From contig CAMCHJ010000007.1 in assembly GCA_945874665.1 (NCBI GenBank), forward strand, positions 38,550 to 102,549: a stretch of 64,000 nucleotides of DNA, read 5' to 3'. Below are positions 18,056 through 27,467 of the stretch, in pieces. Position 1 is the first letter of the stretch, and every line of letters begins with the position of its first letter. Both the position numbers and the translations under genes were made by a program. The notes under the pieces are model-generated. The model was not told the origin of the DNA. It made no database searches and saw only the letters and a program-made list of their open reading frames with translations. Source of the stretch: Chitinophaga pinensis (GTDB lineage Bacteria > Bacteroidota > Bacteroidia > UBA7662).

Positions 18056-18730
18056 ATGATGGAAGAGTTACAACCCGCCTTTATCCCCTATGTCGGGGCA
18101 AATTTTAGTCTCGAAGAAAGCGTACAGCGTGCCGAAGACTTCGCGGCTGATTTGCAAAAAAGGCGTAGTGTTCGCGACTTCAGCACGCAGGACGTGCCCA
18201 AATCGATTATCGAGTCCTTGATCAAGGCTGCAGCGGCTGCCCCATCAGGTGCAAACCGACAACCTTACACTTTTTGCGCCATTGCCAGTCCTAAAATCAA
18301 AAAAAAGATCCGTGAAGCCGCCGAAAAGGAGGAGTTTATCAATTATAACGGCCGCATGGACACTCAGTGGCTCGATGATCTCAAACCGCTAGGTACCGAT
18401 TGGCACAAGCCCTTTCTAGAAACAGCACCTTGGCTCATCGTAGCCTTTAGAAAAGGATATGAAATAGAAAGTGATGGGAAGCACCAAAACTACTACGTGC
18501 AGGAGTCTGTAGGATTGGCTTGTGGATTTTTGCTTGCTGCCATACACCAGGCCGGCCTCATTACCCTTACCCATACACCGAGCCCCATGGCTTTTTTGCA
18601 AAAGATACTCAAACGCCCTGAAAACGAAAAGCCGTTTCTACTACTGCCAGTAGGATACCCCGCCAAAGACGCTCAAGTGCCAAACCTGCGTAAGAAAAGG
18701 CTGGAGGAAGTCTCCGTTTGGTACCTTTGA
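18056..18730 (+). CDS. Nitroreductase-fold flavoprotein, iodotyrosine deiodinase (IYD) homologue
   Basis: A 224-residue FMN-dependent protein. The FMN-binding pieces RRSVRDFS and APSGANRQP are those of the nitroreductase superfamily. The middle, EEFINYNGRMDTQWLDDLK then GTDWHKPFLETAP, follows mammalian IYD closely (recalled from memory). The three residues that hold the zwitterion of halotyrosine in mammalian IYD (Glu, Tyr, Lys at relative positions -4, 0 and +21) are all present here as E93, Y97 and K118. The end, LLLPVGYPAKDAQVPNLRKK, also fits. The N-terminal membrane anchor of the vertebrate enzyme is absent, as in bacterial forms. It probably removes iodine or bromine from halotyrosines; the physiological role in bacteria is unclear. 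A start at the second ATG (18059) is equally possible. It stands alone. Confidence 0.85.
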   Translation: MMEELQPAFIPYVGANFSLEESVQRAEDFAADLQKRRSVRDFSTQDVPKSIIESLIKAAAAAPSGANRQPYTFCAIASPKIKKKIREAAEKEEFINYNGRMDTQWLDDLKPLGTDWHKPFLETAPWLIVAFRKGYEIESDGKHQNYYVQESVGLACGFLLAAIHQAGLITLTHTPSPMAFLQKILKRPENEKPFLLLPVGYPAKDAQVPNLRKKRLEEVSVWYL

Positions 18731-18750
18731 ACAGCAGCTTTAAAAGTGCA

Positions 18751-19275
18751 TCAATCGTGGCCCTTCAAAAAGTCGCGCCAGCCACCAGCTTCTAAGTCCT
18801 TGGCATCGTCGATCACCTTTTCGCGCAACCGCTCTTTGAACTCCCGCACCCGTTGCATGACCACGGCATCGTGAGAAGCCACAATTTGAGCGGCTAAAAT
18901 GCCAGCATTGCGGGCACCGTTGAGTGCCATAGTGGCCACGGGAACACCAGCCGGCATTTGCAAAATCGACAAAACCGAATCCCAGCCGTCGATGCTGTTG
19001 CTCGACTTGATGGGCACCCCAATCACGGCCAAGGGCGTAATAGAAGCCACCATGCCTGGCAAATGGGCGGCGCCACCAGCTCCAGCAATAATCACTTCAA
19101 GGCCCTTACCAACTGCTTTTTGTGCATAATCGACCATGCGCTCAGGCGTACGGTGCGCCGAAACCACAGTGAGCTCGTAGGCCACACCTAGTTCTTCTAA
19201 AACAAGGGCGGCTTCTTTCATGATGGGTAAGTCGCTGCTGCTACCCATGATAATTCCAACTTTGGCTTGCGTCAT
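18751..19275 (-). CDS. purE: N5-carboxyaminoimidazole ribonucleotide mutase PurE
   Basis: A 174-residue class I PurE that converts N5-CAIR, made by PurK, to CAIR in purine synthesis. The signature is VGIIMGSSSDLPIMKEA at the N-terminus, followed by VVSAHRTPERM with the substrate-contacting His, and GAGGAAHLPGMVAS. Length is normal. The start overlaps the end of purK by four bases, so the pair is an operon read purK then purE. Confidence 0.95.
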   Translation of the reverse strand: MTQAKVGIIMGSSSDLPIMKEAALVLEELGVAYELTVVSAHRTPERMVDYAQKAVGKGLEVIIAGAGGAAHLPGMVASITPLAVIGVPIKSSNSIDGWDSVLSILQMPAGVPVATMALNGARNAGILAAQIVASHDAVVMQRVREFKERLREKVIDDAKDLEAGGWRDFLKGHD

Positions 19276-20429
19276 TTGCTGATTACTTTTAGTTGATGTT
19301 GAACTTTTTTAGCTAAAACCCGGGCTTCAGCCAAGGTTTTCCGGAGAATGGTAACATGGCCCATCTTGCGAAACGGGCGCGTTTGCCTTTTGCCATACAC
19401 ATGTAAATATACACCGTCGAGTGCCATGATGTGCTCGGCACCTTGGTAGTACACTTCACCACTGTGGTTTTCAGTGCCAACGAGGTTTACCATCACACTG
19501 GGACTGTGCAGGGCAGGATCGCCAAGCGGCAAGCCCAAAATTCCTCGTAAATGTTGCTCATATTGCGATGTATAACAGGCTTCGATGGTAAAATGACCGC
19601 TGTTGTGCGGTCGTGGTGCAGCCTCATTTACCAACAAACGGCCATCTTTGGTCATAAAAAACTCTACCGCCAACAAGCCGCATAAATTTAACTCTCGGAT
19701 GAGGCGGGTGGCCAGTACTTCGGCTTCGGCCAGCACGTGTGCGGGGGAGCTAGCAGGACACTCCACTTCTTCTACCAAATTAGCTTCGGGATGGAATACC
19801 ATTTCGCAGGCAGGAAAGCAGCGCACCTCATCTTGGGCGTTGCGTGCGGCAATCACCGCAATTTCAGCAGCAATCGGCGCCAGCTCTTCACACAAACAAG
19901 CCACATGTGGCAAGTCATTGAGGTCTTCTGCCGTTCGAATTACCTTCACCCCTTTGCCGTCGTAGCCAAAACGGGTCGATTTCCAAACAAAAGGCAGCGC
20001 TTGGCGGCCTTCGCGTACGGCATCTTCTAAAGTCACCACACCGGGATAAAAGCTTGCCCCAGTAGTTGGGAAATTCTTCTGTAGGTAAAACTGTTTCTGA
20101 ATGCCCTTGTCTTGGATGATGCCCAAGCCCTCCGGATCGGGATGCACCTGCTTGCCCATGGCTTTAAGTGCTTGCAAGGCCTCCGTATTTACGTGTTCAA
20201 TTTCGATGGTGATCACATCACAATCGCGACCAAAAGCCACCACCGTATCATAATCCATCAAATCACCTTGTATAAATTCATTACAAGCAATAGCGCAGGG
20301 GGCATCGGCCGAAGGGTCAAGCACCCGGGTGCGTATGTCGAGCCGGCGGGTATCATACAGCAGCATCTTACCCAGCTGTCCGCCGCCCAAAATACCCAAT
20401 GTAAAATCTGAAGAAAAGAGGGTTTTCAC
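19272..20429 (-). CDS. purK: N5-carboxyaminoimidazole ribonucleotide synthase PurK
   Basis: A 385-residue ATP-grasp enzyme that carboxylates AIR with bicarbonate and ATP. The N-terminal dinucleotide-like stretch is LGILGGGQLGKMLL; the ATP-grasp core contains FVWKSTRFGYDGKGVKVI and the late VNEAAPRPHNSGHFTIEA typical of PurK. The start is GTG with a perfect -7 motif only four bases upstream. It is the first gene of the purK-purE operon. purL is located about 10 kb away and is not co-transcribed. Confidence 0.95.
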   Translation of the reverse strand: MKTLFSSDFTLGILGGGQLGKMLLYDTRRLDIRTRVLDPSADAPCAIACNEFIQGDLMDYDTVVAFGRDCDVITIEIEHVNTEALQALKAMGKQVHPDPEGLGIIQDKGIQKQFYLQKNFPTTGASFYPGVVTLEDAVREGRQALPFVWKSTRFGYDGKGVKVIRTAEDLNDLPHVACLCEELAPIAAEIAVIAARNAQDEVRCFPACEMVFHPEANLVEEVECPASSPAHVLAEAEVLATRLIRELNLCGLLAVEFFMTKDGRLLVNEAAPRPHNSGHFTIEACYTSQYEQHLRGILGLPLGDPALHSPSVMVNLVGTENHSGEVYYQGAEHIMALDGVYLHVYGKRQTRPFRKMGHVTILRKTLAEARVLAKKVQHQLKVISK

Positions 20430-20433
20430 CTCG

Positions 20434-20441
20434 CAAAAATA
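20434..20441 (-). promoter_or_regulatory. -7 element TATTTTTG, 4 nt before the purK GTG
   Basis: Perfect TAnnTTTG on the minus strand, spacing 4 (CGAG). Confidence 0.6.
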
Positions 20442-20588
20442 GGGATAAAAACGAGAAGGCTGCGGTTCAATTGCAAGTCAAGGCTCCCGAAAGTAGCCAA
20501 TCTCAGAAACACCGTCTAAAATTTGACCCGATTTCAAAAACAGTAAGAACAAAAACTTGTTAATCTAATTTAACAAATAAACCACATC

Positions 20589-20616
20589 GGAAACGATTAT
20601 AGTATAAAAAGTTTCC
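20589..20616. promoter_or_regulatory. Inverted repeat GGAAAC-N16-GTTTCC, possible TetR operator
   Basis: Six-base arms flank an AT-rich 16-base spacer, ending one base before the -7 element of the TetR gene. Position suits autorepression of the efflux operon. The arms are short. Confidence 0.4.
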
Positions 20617-20617
20617 A

Positions 20618-20625
20618 TAGTTTTG
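20618..20625 (+). promoter_or_regulatory. -7 element TAGTTTTG, 7 nt before the TetR-family start
   Basis: Perfect TAnnTTTG; likely promoter of the whole efflux operon. Confidence 0.55.
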
Positions 20626-20632
20626 TGCCTCG

Positions 20633-21274
20633 ATGTTAGAACAAGTAAGACATTTACTCGACCGTACGCGGGATTTATTTTTCCGTTATGGCATCAAAAG
20701 CATGACAATGGATGACATTGCCAGGCAATTGGGCATGTCTAAAAAGACCATTTATACGCATTTCCCAGACAAAAAAACGATGCTCAAGGCCATGATGTCG
20801 GACTTTTTGAACTGCCACCACCAAGAAGTGCAGCAGGCCAAAAAAGACAGCGGCAATGCCATTGAAGAAATGTTTGTGATTGCCGGCTTGGGCATGGAGC
20901 GCATGGACAAAATCACCCCGGGCTTCATTTTCGACCTGCGCAAATACCATGGCGACATTTGGTCGACTTTCGAAACCTTCCGGAATACCTCCATCTACCA
21001 AGAAGTAACCAGTAATTTACGGCGCGGCATCAGCGAAGGTTTATTTCGAGAAGATGTTGACATCGAAATAGCTGCCCACATGCACATTCAGCACCTCAAC
21101 TTAATTGTTGATCCGGGTAGTTTTTCACAAACCAACAAACCAGTACGCAGTATTTTATACACCATCATGATCACCTTTATCCGTGGTTTAGCCACTACCA
21201 AAGGCCTTAAGGAACTTGACAAAATGATGGCCAACACCAGCTTGTTAAACCAATCCAATTCTATACAATCCTAA
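20633..21274 (+). CDS. TetR/AcrR-family transcriptional regulator
   Basis: A 213-residue one-component regulator. The N-terminal helix-turn-helix is clear: FRYGIKSMTMDDIARQLGMSKKTIYTHFPDKKTM (about residues 17-52). The C-terminal ligand domain has no recognisable ligand signature. It heads a four-gene efflux operon and its TAA overlaps the ATG of the tolC-like gene by one base, so it most likely regulates that operon. An inverted repeat overlapping the promoter is a candidate operator. Confidence 0.9.
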   Translation: MLEQVRHLLDRTRDLFFRYGIKSMTMDDIARQLGMSKKTIYTHFPDKKTMLKAMMSDFLNCHHQEVQQAKKDSGNAIEEMFVIAGLGMERMDKITPGFIFDLRKYHGDIWSTFETFRNTSIYQEVTSNLRRGISEGLFREDVDIEIAAHMHIQHLNLIVDPGSFSQTNKPVRSILYTIMITFIRGLATTKGLKELDKMMANTSLLNQSNSIQS

Positions 21275-22626
21275 TGTACCTACTCAAACGCCTCCCCGCT
21301 CTGGCTGTGTTGCTGCTCCTATTCGGTAACAGTATGGCCCAGGCACAAAGCAGTTTTACCTTGAAAGAAGCCGTTGATTACGCACTTCAAAACAATGTAA
21401 AAGCCAAAAATGCCCAGCTCGACGTGCGCATTGCCAAAATGAAAGTGCGTGAAATTACCACCATTGGTTTTCCGAAAATAAGTGCTTCTTACGGTGTTAA
21501 CAACAACTACATCATTCAAAGGGCCATTATTCCCGATGGAGGTATCTTTGGAGGCACTCCCGGTCAGCCTTTGGCACTCGAATTTCAGCCTCAATACGGC
21601 GGCAATGCTTCGCTAAACCTCAACCAATTGTTGTTTGATGGCTCATACATTGTAGGCTTACAGGCTGCTCAAACCTATCGTGACCTCGCTGCACGTTCGA
21701 ACGAAATGACCCAAGTAGAAGTCGCTGAAAACGTCAAGAAAGCGTATTACGGGGTTTTAGTAATGAAGGAGCGAAAGGAATTGTTAAACACATCCTTACT
21801 GCTTCTCGACAGCACACTTGCTGAAATGAAGTCGATGTATGCCAACGGTTTTATCGAAAAAATAGATGTAGATCGGTTACAAGTGCAGCGTAACAATTTT
21901 GCGGTAGAGCGTGATAAAATCAATCGTTTTGACGAAATCACCTTGCTTTTGCTCAAGTTTCAGATGGGCTACCCGCTTGATCAACCCCTTGTGCTAATTG
22001 ATAAACTGCGTGAAGTTGCCTTTGATGACAACATCCTCGAGCAAACAGGGGTAAATCCGATGGACCGCCCCGAAATGCGCCTCCTACAAACCCAAAAAGC
22101 AGCTACTAAATTAGAGCTCAAAAACATCAAAGCGGGATACCTGCCATCGATTGGCATTCAGGCGTCACGCGGGGCTTTGGCTGGTGCCAATAACTTTGAC
22201 CAAGTGCTTGACCCCAATGGCAGCTGGTTCGCCTATGGCGCTGTTGGCATCGGCGTAAATTGGAACATCTTCGACAGCTTTACCAAACGCTATCAAGCCC
22301 AGCAAAAGCGTATTGAGATAGAGAAGGTTGATAACACCATCTTTGATTTTAACAAGGCGGTGATGCTGCAATCGAGCCAAGCCAGCATCATGCTCCGCAA
22401 CAGCTACGAAACCATGAAAGTGCAGGAGCAAAACCTCCAACTGTCAACCGACGTATTGCGCGTGAGCCGCATCAAATACCAAGAAGGCGTAGGCTCGAAC
22501 CTCGAAGTAATCAATGCAGAAGCTGGATTTAGAGAGGCGCAAGCCAATTATTACAATGCGGTGTATGACTTGCTCATCGCCAAAGTAGAGCTTGAAAAAG
22601 CCAAAGGACAACTATTACTCAAATAA
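21274..22626 (+). CDS. TolC-family outer membrane efflux channel
   Basis: A 450-residue outer membrane protein with a signal peptide ending AQAQ. The mature protein has the paired OEP domains of long helices: FTLKEAVDYALQNNVKAKNAQLDVRIA near the start and the matching SNLEVINAEAGFREAQANYYNAVYDLLIAKVELEKAKG near the end. It forms the trimeric exit duct for the RND pump encoded after it. It overlaps the regulator stop by one base and lies 18 bases before the adaptor. Confidence 0.92.
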   Translation: MYLLKRLPALAVLLLLFGNSMAQAQSSFTLKEAVDYALQNNVKAKNAQLDVRIAKMKVREITTIGFPKISASYGVNNNYIIQRAIIPDGGIFGGTPGQPLALEFQPQYGGNASLNLNQLLFDGSYIVGLQAAQTYRDLAARSNEMTQVEVAENVKKAYYGVLVMKERKELLNTSLLLLDSTLAEMKSMYANGFIEKIDVDRLQVQRNNFAVERDKINRFDEITLLLLKFQMGYPLDQPLVLIDKLREVAFDDNILEQTGVNPMDRPEMRLLQTQKAATKLELKNIKAGYLPSIGIQASRGALAGANNFDQVLDPNGSWFAYGAVGIGVNWNIFDSFTKRYQAQQKRIEIEKVDNTIFDFNKAVMLQSSQASIMLRNSYETMKVQEQNLQLSTDVLRVSRIKYQEGVGSNLEVINAEAGFREAQANYYNAVYDLLIAKVELEKAKGQLLLK

Positions 22627-22644
22627 AAACGACCCCCACCTAAT

Positions 22645-23763
22645 ATGTTACGTAAATTACTTTTCGCAGTCATCGCCCTTGCTGGCATCACTGCTTGCAG
22701 CACCGAGGCAACCTCTGATAAAGCTGCCCTTTTAGAAGACCTTAAAAAACAGCAGGCCGAGCTCGCCATCCAAATCAAGCAGCTCGAAAGCGAGTTAACC
22801 GAAAGCGGCGAGCTGCCTCCTAGCGGCAAGCAAGTGGTTGTTGAAGGCGTGGAAAGCGGTCCATTTGAAACCTACCTCGAAGTACAAGGCCGCGTTGATG
22901 CGCGTGAAAGTTTAGATGCTACCGCAGAAAACATGGGCATTGTTCGAAGCATCAACGTAAAAGCTGGTGATAAAGTAGCCAAAGGAGCTGTGTTGGCCGA
23001 GCTCGACAACGACTTGCTCAAGCGCTCCATCGATGAAGTAAGAACTCAGTACGACTTTGCCAAACAACTTTTTGTGAAGCAAGAAAACCTTTGGAAGCAA
23101 AAAATAGGCTCAGAAGTACAGTATTTGCAAGCCAAAAACCAAAAAGAAAGTTTAGAAGGTCGTTTGGCCACTTTGCAAACCCAGCTCAACATGTCCCGCA
23201 TAACGGCACCCGTAGCTGGCACGGTAGACGAAGTAAATATAAAGTTAGGCCAGGCAGTTAGTCCCGGGCTCCCTGCCTTTAAAGTAGTAAACTACAACAA
23301 CATGCGCGTAGTTGCCGAATTGGCCGAATCCTACATTTCGAAAGTCAAAAAAGGTGATGATGTATTGTTGTACTTCAAAGACTACGACAAAGAATCGCCT
23401 GCCAAGATAAGCTACGTAGCCAAAACCATCAATCAAATGAACCGCACCTTTCGGGTTGAAACCGACCTCGATACCCGTACTGCTACTTACAACCCCAACA
23501 TGATCGTAGTGCTGCGCATCAACGATTATGCCGTTGATTCGGCCATCACCGTACCCATCAACCTCATTCAGCGCGCTGAAACAGGCATGTATATAATGGT
23601 TGCCGAGCAAAAAGACAAGCAGTGGTTTGCACGTCGCCAAGCCATAAGCACTGGCAAAACGTATGGCTCACGCACCGAAATCACGGCCGGACTCAGTCTC
23701 AGCAGCAAGCTCATCACAGTAGGTTACGCCGACCTCAACGAAGGTCAGGAAATACGCTTCTAA
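22645..23763 (+). CDS. RND efflux periplasmic adaptor (membrane fusion protein), lipoprotein
   Basis: A 372-residue adaptor that bridges the RND pump and the TolC-like channel. The lipobox is LAGITAC, so it is anchored by lipid to the inner membrane. A coiled coil directly after it (ALLEDLKKQQAELAIQIKQLESELTE) is an extra element not found in AcrA. The lipoyl half-domains appear as SINVKAGDKVAKGAVLAELD and ITAPVAGTVDEVNIKLGQAV, with a short helical hairpin between. Beta-barrel and membrane-proximal domains follow. Confidence 0.92.
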   Translation: MLRKLLFAVIALAGITACSTEATSDKAALLEDLKKQQAELAIQIKQLESELTESGELPPSGKQVVVEGVESGPFETYLEVQGRVDARESLDATAENMGIVRSINVKAGDKVAKGAVLAELDNDLLKRSIDEVRTQYDFAKQLFVKQENLWKQKIGSEVQYLQAKNQKESLEGRLATLQTQLNMSRITAPVAGTVDEVNIKLGQAVSPGLPAFKVVNYNNMRVVAELAESYISKVKKGDDVLLYFKDYDKESPAKISYVAKTINQMNRTFRVETDLDTRTATYNPNMIVVLRINDYAVDSAITVPINLIQRAETGMYIMVAEQKDKQWFARRQAISTGKTYGSRTEITAGLSLSSKLITVGYADLNEGQEIRF

Positions 23764-23778
23764 GCCCCAAAAACGCAA

Positions 23779-26700
23779 ATGAACGACTTAAAGCCATTCA
23801 AAGAATTTAAGCCTACCAGTTGGGCCATCGACAACAGGATCACCATTTTTATCCTGTCGGCGATCATCACCCTGGCCGGCTTTTCGGTGTATAACTCCAT
23901 CCCCAAGGAGCAGTTCCCCGAAATTGTAATCCCCACCATCTACGTAAGCACCGTGTACCCAGGTACCTCGCCTGCCGACATGGAAAACTTGGTGACCAAG
24001 CCCATTGAAAAGCAAATCAAGGGCATTTCGGGTATCAAAAAGCTCACTTCTAACTCGCTACAAGACTTTTCGAACGTCATTGTAGAGTTTGACACCGATG
24101 TAGACGTGACCGTGGCGAAGCAAAAAGTAAAGGATGCGGTCGACAAAGCCCGTTCTGAGCTACCTAAAGACCTCCCCCAAGACCCAACGGTGCTCGAAAT
24201 CGACTTGTCGGAGATCCCAATCATGTTCATCAACCTATCGGGCAAAATCGATTTAGCCAAGTTAAAAGACTATGCCGACGATCTTAAAGACGTGATCGAA
24301 GGTGTAAGCTCGGTAAACCGCGTAGACCTTGTAGGAGCACTCGAGCGCGAAATACAGGTAGATGTGGACATGTACAAAATGCAAGCCGCCAAAATCACAA
24401 TGGATGATATTGAGCGCGCCATCAAGTACGAAAACATGACCATTTCGGGCGGTAGCATCAACACCGGTGAAATGAAAAGGGCCATCCGTGTGGCCGGTGA
24501 ATTCAAAAAAGTAAGCGAGCTCAGCAACATCATCGTCACCAGCATGCCTGGCACGCCAGTGTACCTCCGCGACATCGCCACCATTACCGACGGATTTAAA
24601 GAAAAAGAGTCGTTTGCCCGCTTAAACGGCGAAAACGTAATCACCCTCAACGTCATCAAGCGATCAGGCGAAAACCTCATCAGCACCGCCGACGACATCC
24701 GGGCGATACTCGACACCCAGCGCGAAAAGCTGCCGACCGAGCTTAAAATCACCGTTACTGGCGACCAAAGCACCTTTACCCGCACCACGGTGCACGACCT
24801 CACCAACACCATCATCATCGGCTTTATACTCGTAACCTTGGTGTTGATGTTCTTCATGGGTACCACCAACGCCATGTTTGTGGGCTTATCGGTACCGCTT
24901 TCGAGCTTCTTGGCCTTCTTGTTTATGCCGAGCATCGACTTTACCATGAACATGATCGTGCTGTTTTCGCTCCTCATGGCGCTCGGCGTGGTGGTGGATG
25001 ATGCCATTGTGGTGGTAGAAAACATCCACCGTTTGTATGGGAATGGGCGACGAAAAATCGACAAAGCCGCTAAAATGGCTGCTGGAGAAATCTTTTTGCC
25101 CGTATTGGCAGGTACCGCAACCACCATTGCCCCTTTCTTGCCATTGGCCTTTTGGAGTGGCGTGGTAGGTAAGTTCATGTATTTTTTACCCATCACCCTC
25201 ATCCTCACCCTCACAGCATCCTTACTAGTAGCTTACATCATCAACCCGGTTTTTGCGGTGCAGTTTATGAAGCCCGAACACAAAAGCATTGGTCCAGTTG
25301 AGCAAAAGCGCAAAAAACGTTCCCTTGTACTCCTCTCCATTGGCTTTGCCGCGGCTGCCATGATTGCCCATCTGATGGCTTCACCGGGTATTGGTAACTT
25401 CCTCCTTTTTGTAGTAGGCGTGTTGTGGTTGAACCGTTATGTACTCACCCCAGCCATCCTCAACTTCCAAGAAAACCGCTGGCCAAAGGCGCAAGGCGCC
25501 TACGAAAAACTGTTGCGTTGGGCGTTGCGCGGGGCCAATCCCCGTTGGATCTTAGGCGGCACCGTTGCTGTGTTTATCGGCACCCTCTTTTTAACCGTGT
25601 GGGCAGCTCAAATTGGCCGTTTGAAAGTCGATTTCTTCCCACAAGGCGACCCCAATTTTGTGTATGTGTACATCACAACGCCAGTAGGTAGCGATCAAAA
25701 TTATACCGACAGCATTACCAGGGTGGTTGAAAAGCGCGTAGCCAAGGTCATCGGCAGCGATAATCCCATGATTGAGTCGGTGATTGCCAACGTAACCATT
25801 GGTGCTGGTGATCCAATGGCTGGCGACCGCGCTGCTGCGCCTAACAAAGGCAAGGTAACCGTGGCTTTTGTTGAATTTGCGAAACGTGAAGGTGGCCAAA
25901 CGCAACCCGTGCTTAACGAAATTCGCGAGGCTGTAAAAGGTATTGCAGGCGTTGAAATTTCAGTCGACAAAGAGCAAAACGGCCCACCTACCGGCAAGCC
26001 CATCAACATTGAAGTGAGCGGTGATGATTTTGAGGTGCTCGGACAAATTTCAGCAGGCCTCAAGCAGTACCTCGACTCGCTCGATGTACCTGGTGTGGAA
26101 GAGCTCAAAAGCGACCTCGAGGCCAGCAAGCCTGAATTACTCATTGCCATTGACCGCGAGCGTGCCCAGCGCGAAGGCCTGAGCACCGCCCAAATCGGTT
26201 CTGAAATCCGTGCCGCTGTTTTCGGCAAAGAAGTCAGCAAATTCCGTGATGCAAACGACGAAATTCCCATTCAGCTACGCTACGACGAAGTGAACCGCAA
26301 AGACGTAGACCGCTTGATCAACGCACGCATCACCTACCGCGATATGAACGCTGGAGGTGCCATCCGCCAAATTCCGCTTTCTTCAGTGGCACGCATCCAG
26401 TACACCAACAGTTATGGTTCGATTAAGCGCAAAGACCAAAAAAGGGTGGTGACCATCAGTTCAAACGTACTCGGTGGTTTCACAGCCAACCAAGTGGTGG
26501 CCGAAATCAACAAATCAATCTTAGAATTCGACGTGCCTGAAGGTTATAGCATTGCTATGACTGGTGAGCAAGAGGAACAGGCCGAATCTGGCCGCTTCCT
26601 CTCCAACGCCTTGTTGATCAGTGTGGGTTTAATTTTTATGATTTTGATCATCCAATTTAACTCCATCAACAAAACCCTCATCATTCTGAGTGAGATTTTG

Positions 26701-27189
26701 TTGAGTATCATAGGTGTATTGCTTGGCTTCATCATTACAGGTATGAATATGTCGGTGGTGATGTCGGGCATCGGCATCGTAGCGCTCGCTGGTATTGTAG
26801 TTAAAAACGGCATCCTCATTGTGGAATACATTGATGTAATGCTCGAAAAACCAGGTATAAGCCTCAAAGAAGCCATCATTGAAGCTGGTAAAATCAGAAT
26901 GACGCCCGTAATGCTCACCGCCCTTTCGACTATTTTAGGCTTGATTCCGCTGGCGGTAGGTTTGAACATCGACTTCGGATCGTTGTTTACAGAGCTCAAT
27001 CCAAAAATATTTTTTGGTGGAGATAGCGTTACCTTCTTCGGGCCTTTGAGCTGGACGATCATCTTTGGACTAACTTTCGCTACATTTTTAACATTGGTGT
27101 TGGTTCCTGTAATGTATTATGTATCGATGAGGAACCAGGTTCGAAGAAAATATTTAATTAGAAAACTAAAGAGGTTAGCTTTTCGTTAA
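23779..27189 (+). CDS. RND-family efflux permease (HAE-1-like)
   Basis: A 1136-residue inner membrane pump with the duplicated RND plan: one transmembrane helix, a large periplasmic loop, then helix bundles, repeated. The N-terminal PKEQFPEIVIPTIYVSTVYPGTSP is typical. The proton-relay aspartates are in GVVVDDAIVVVENI of helix 4. The matching segment in the second half is GIVVKNGILIVEYI. It exports drugs, dyes, lipids or similar compounds using the proton gradient; the substrate is not predictable. About 70 residues in the middle, with extra hydrophobic stretches around residue 515-555, make it longer than AcrB. It is last in the operon and a strong terminator follows. Confidence 0.93.
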   Translation: MNDLKPFKEFKPTSWAIDNRITIFILSAIITLAGFSVYNSIPKEQFPEIVIPTIYVSTVYPGTSPADMENLVTKPIEKQIKGISGIKKLTSNSLQDFSNVIVEFDTDVDVTVAKQKVKDAVDKARSELPKDLPQDPTVLEIDLSEIPIMFINLSGKIDLAKLKDYADDLKDVIEGVSSVNRVDLVGALEREIQVDVDMYKMQAAKITMDDIERAIKYENMTISGGSINTGEMKRAIRVAGEFKKVSELSNIIVTSMPGTPVYLRDIATITDGFKEKESFARLNGENVITLNVIKRSGENLISTADDIRAILDTQREKLPTELKITVTGDQSTFTRTTVHDLTNTIIIGFILVTLVLMFFMGTTNAMFVGLSVPLSSFLAFLFMPSIDFTMNMIVLFSLLMALGVVVDDAIVVVENIHRLYGNGRRKIDKAAKMAAGEIFLPVLAGTATTIAPFLPLAFWSGVVGKFMYFLPITLILTLTASLLVAYIINPVFAVQFMKPEHKSIGPVEQKRKKRSLVLLSIGFAAAAMIAHLMASPGIGNFLLFVVGVLWLNRYVLTPAILNFQENRWPKAQGAYEKLLRWALRGANPRWILGGTVAVFIGTLFLTVWAAQIGRLKVDFFPQGDPNFVYVYITTPVGSDQNYTDSITRVVEKRVAKVIGSDNPMIESVIANVTIGAGDPMAGDRAAAPNKGKVTVAFVEFAKREGGQTQPVLNEIREAVKGIAGVEISVDKEQNGPPTGKPINIEVSGDDFEVLGQISAGLKQYLDSLDVPGVEELKSDLEASKPELLIAIDRERAQREGLSTAQIGSEIRAAVFGKEVSKFRDANDEIPIQLRYDEVNRKDVDRLINARITYRDMNAGGAIRQIPLSSVARIQYTNSYGSIKRKDQKRVVTISSNVLGGFTANQVVAEINKSILEFDVPEGYSIAMTGEQEEQAESGRFLSNALLISVGLIFMILIIQFNSINKTLIILSEILLSIIGVLLGFIITGMNMSVVMSGIGIVALAGIVVKNGILIVEYIDVMLEKPGISLKEAIIEAGKIRMTPVMLTALSTILGLIPLAVGLNIDFGSLFTELNPKIFFGGDSVTFFGPLSWTIIFGLTFATFLTLVLVPVMYYVSMRNQVRRKYLIRKLKRLAFR

Positions 27190-27243
27190 GCTCTCAAGAC
27201 ATACCAGCGCAAGTTGGTAGTTTTTCATAGGTTTAGTTTGGTT

Positions 27244-27277
27244 AACCCTTGGACTGAGAAGTCCGAGGGTTTTTTTT
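27244..27277 (+). terminator. Intrinsic terminator of the efflux operon
   Basis: AACCCTTGGACT-gaga-AGTCCGAGGGTT forms a 12-bp stem with one mismatch and a GAGA loop, followed by eight T. Confidence 0.88.
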
Positions 27278-27282
27278 ATGGA

Positions 27283-27378
27283 GATGTGACCCCGCTGCGG
27301 TCAGTCAAGGGTGCTTCGCGTTTGTTGGGATGTTATGGATGTGTGACCTCTCCAACATCAGTCAGGGGTGCTTCTGCG
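27283..27378. repeat. Two imperfect tandem copies of a ~38-base unit
   Basis: Copy A (27283-27320) and copy B (27338-27378) share GATGTG..GACC, then TCAGTCA(A/G)GGGTGCTTC and GCG. Both lie in the 290-base gap between the efflux terminator and rsmA, where I see no gene. They may be decayed repeat elements. Confidence 0.4.
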
Positions 27379-27467
27379 AAGCGGCCATTCCTGTAACGAT
27401 GCGCAATCCTGTTCGAAGGAGTTGGAGCTGGTTTTGTAATAAATGATGGCATTCGGGGGCAATCGCG

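Noticed and set aside
24270-25214. 314-aa minus-strand ORF
   Set aside because: Antisense to the RND permease; Met/Ser/Thr-rich composition typical of shadow translations.
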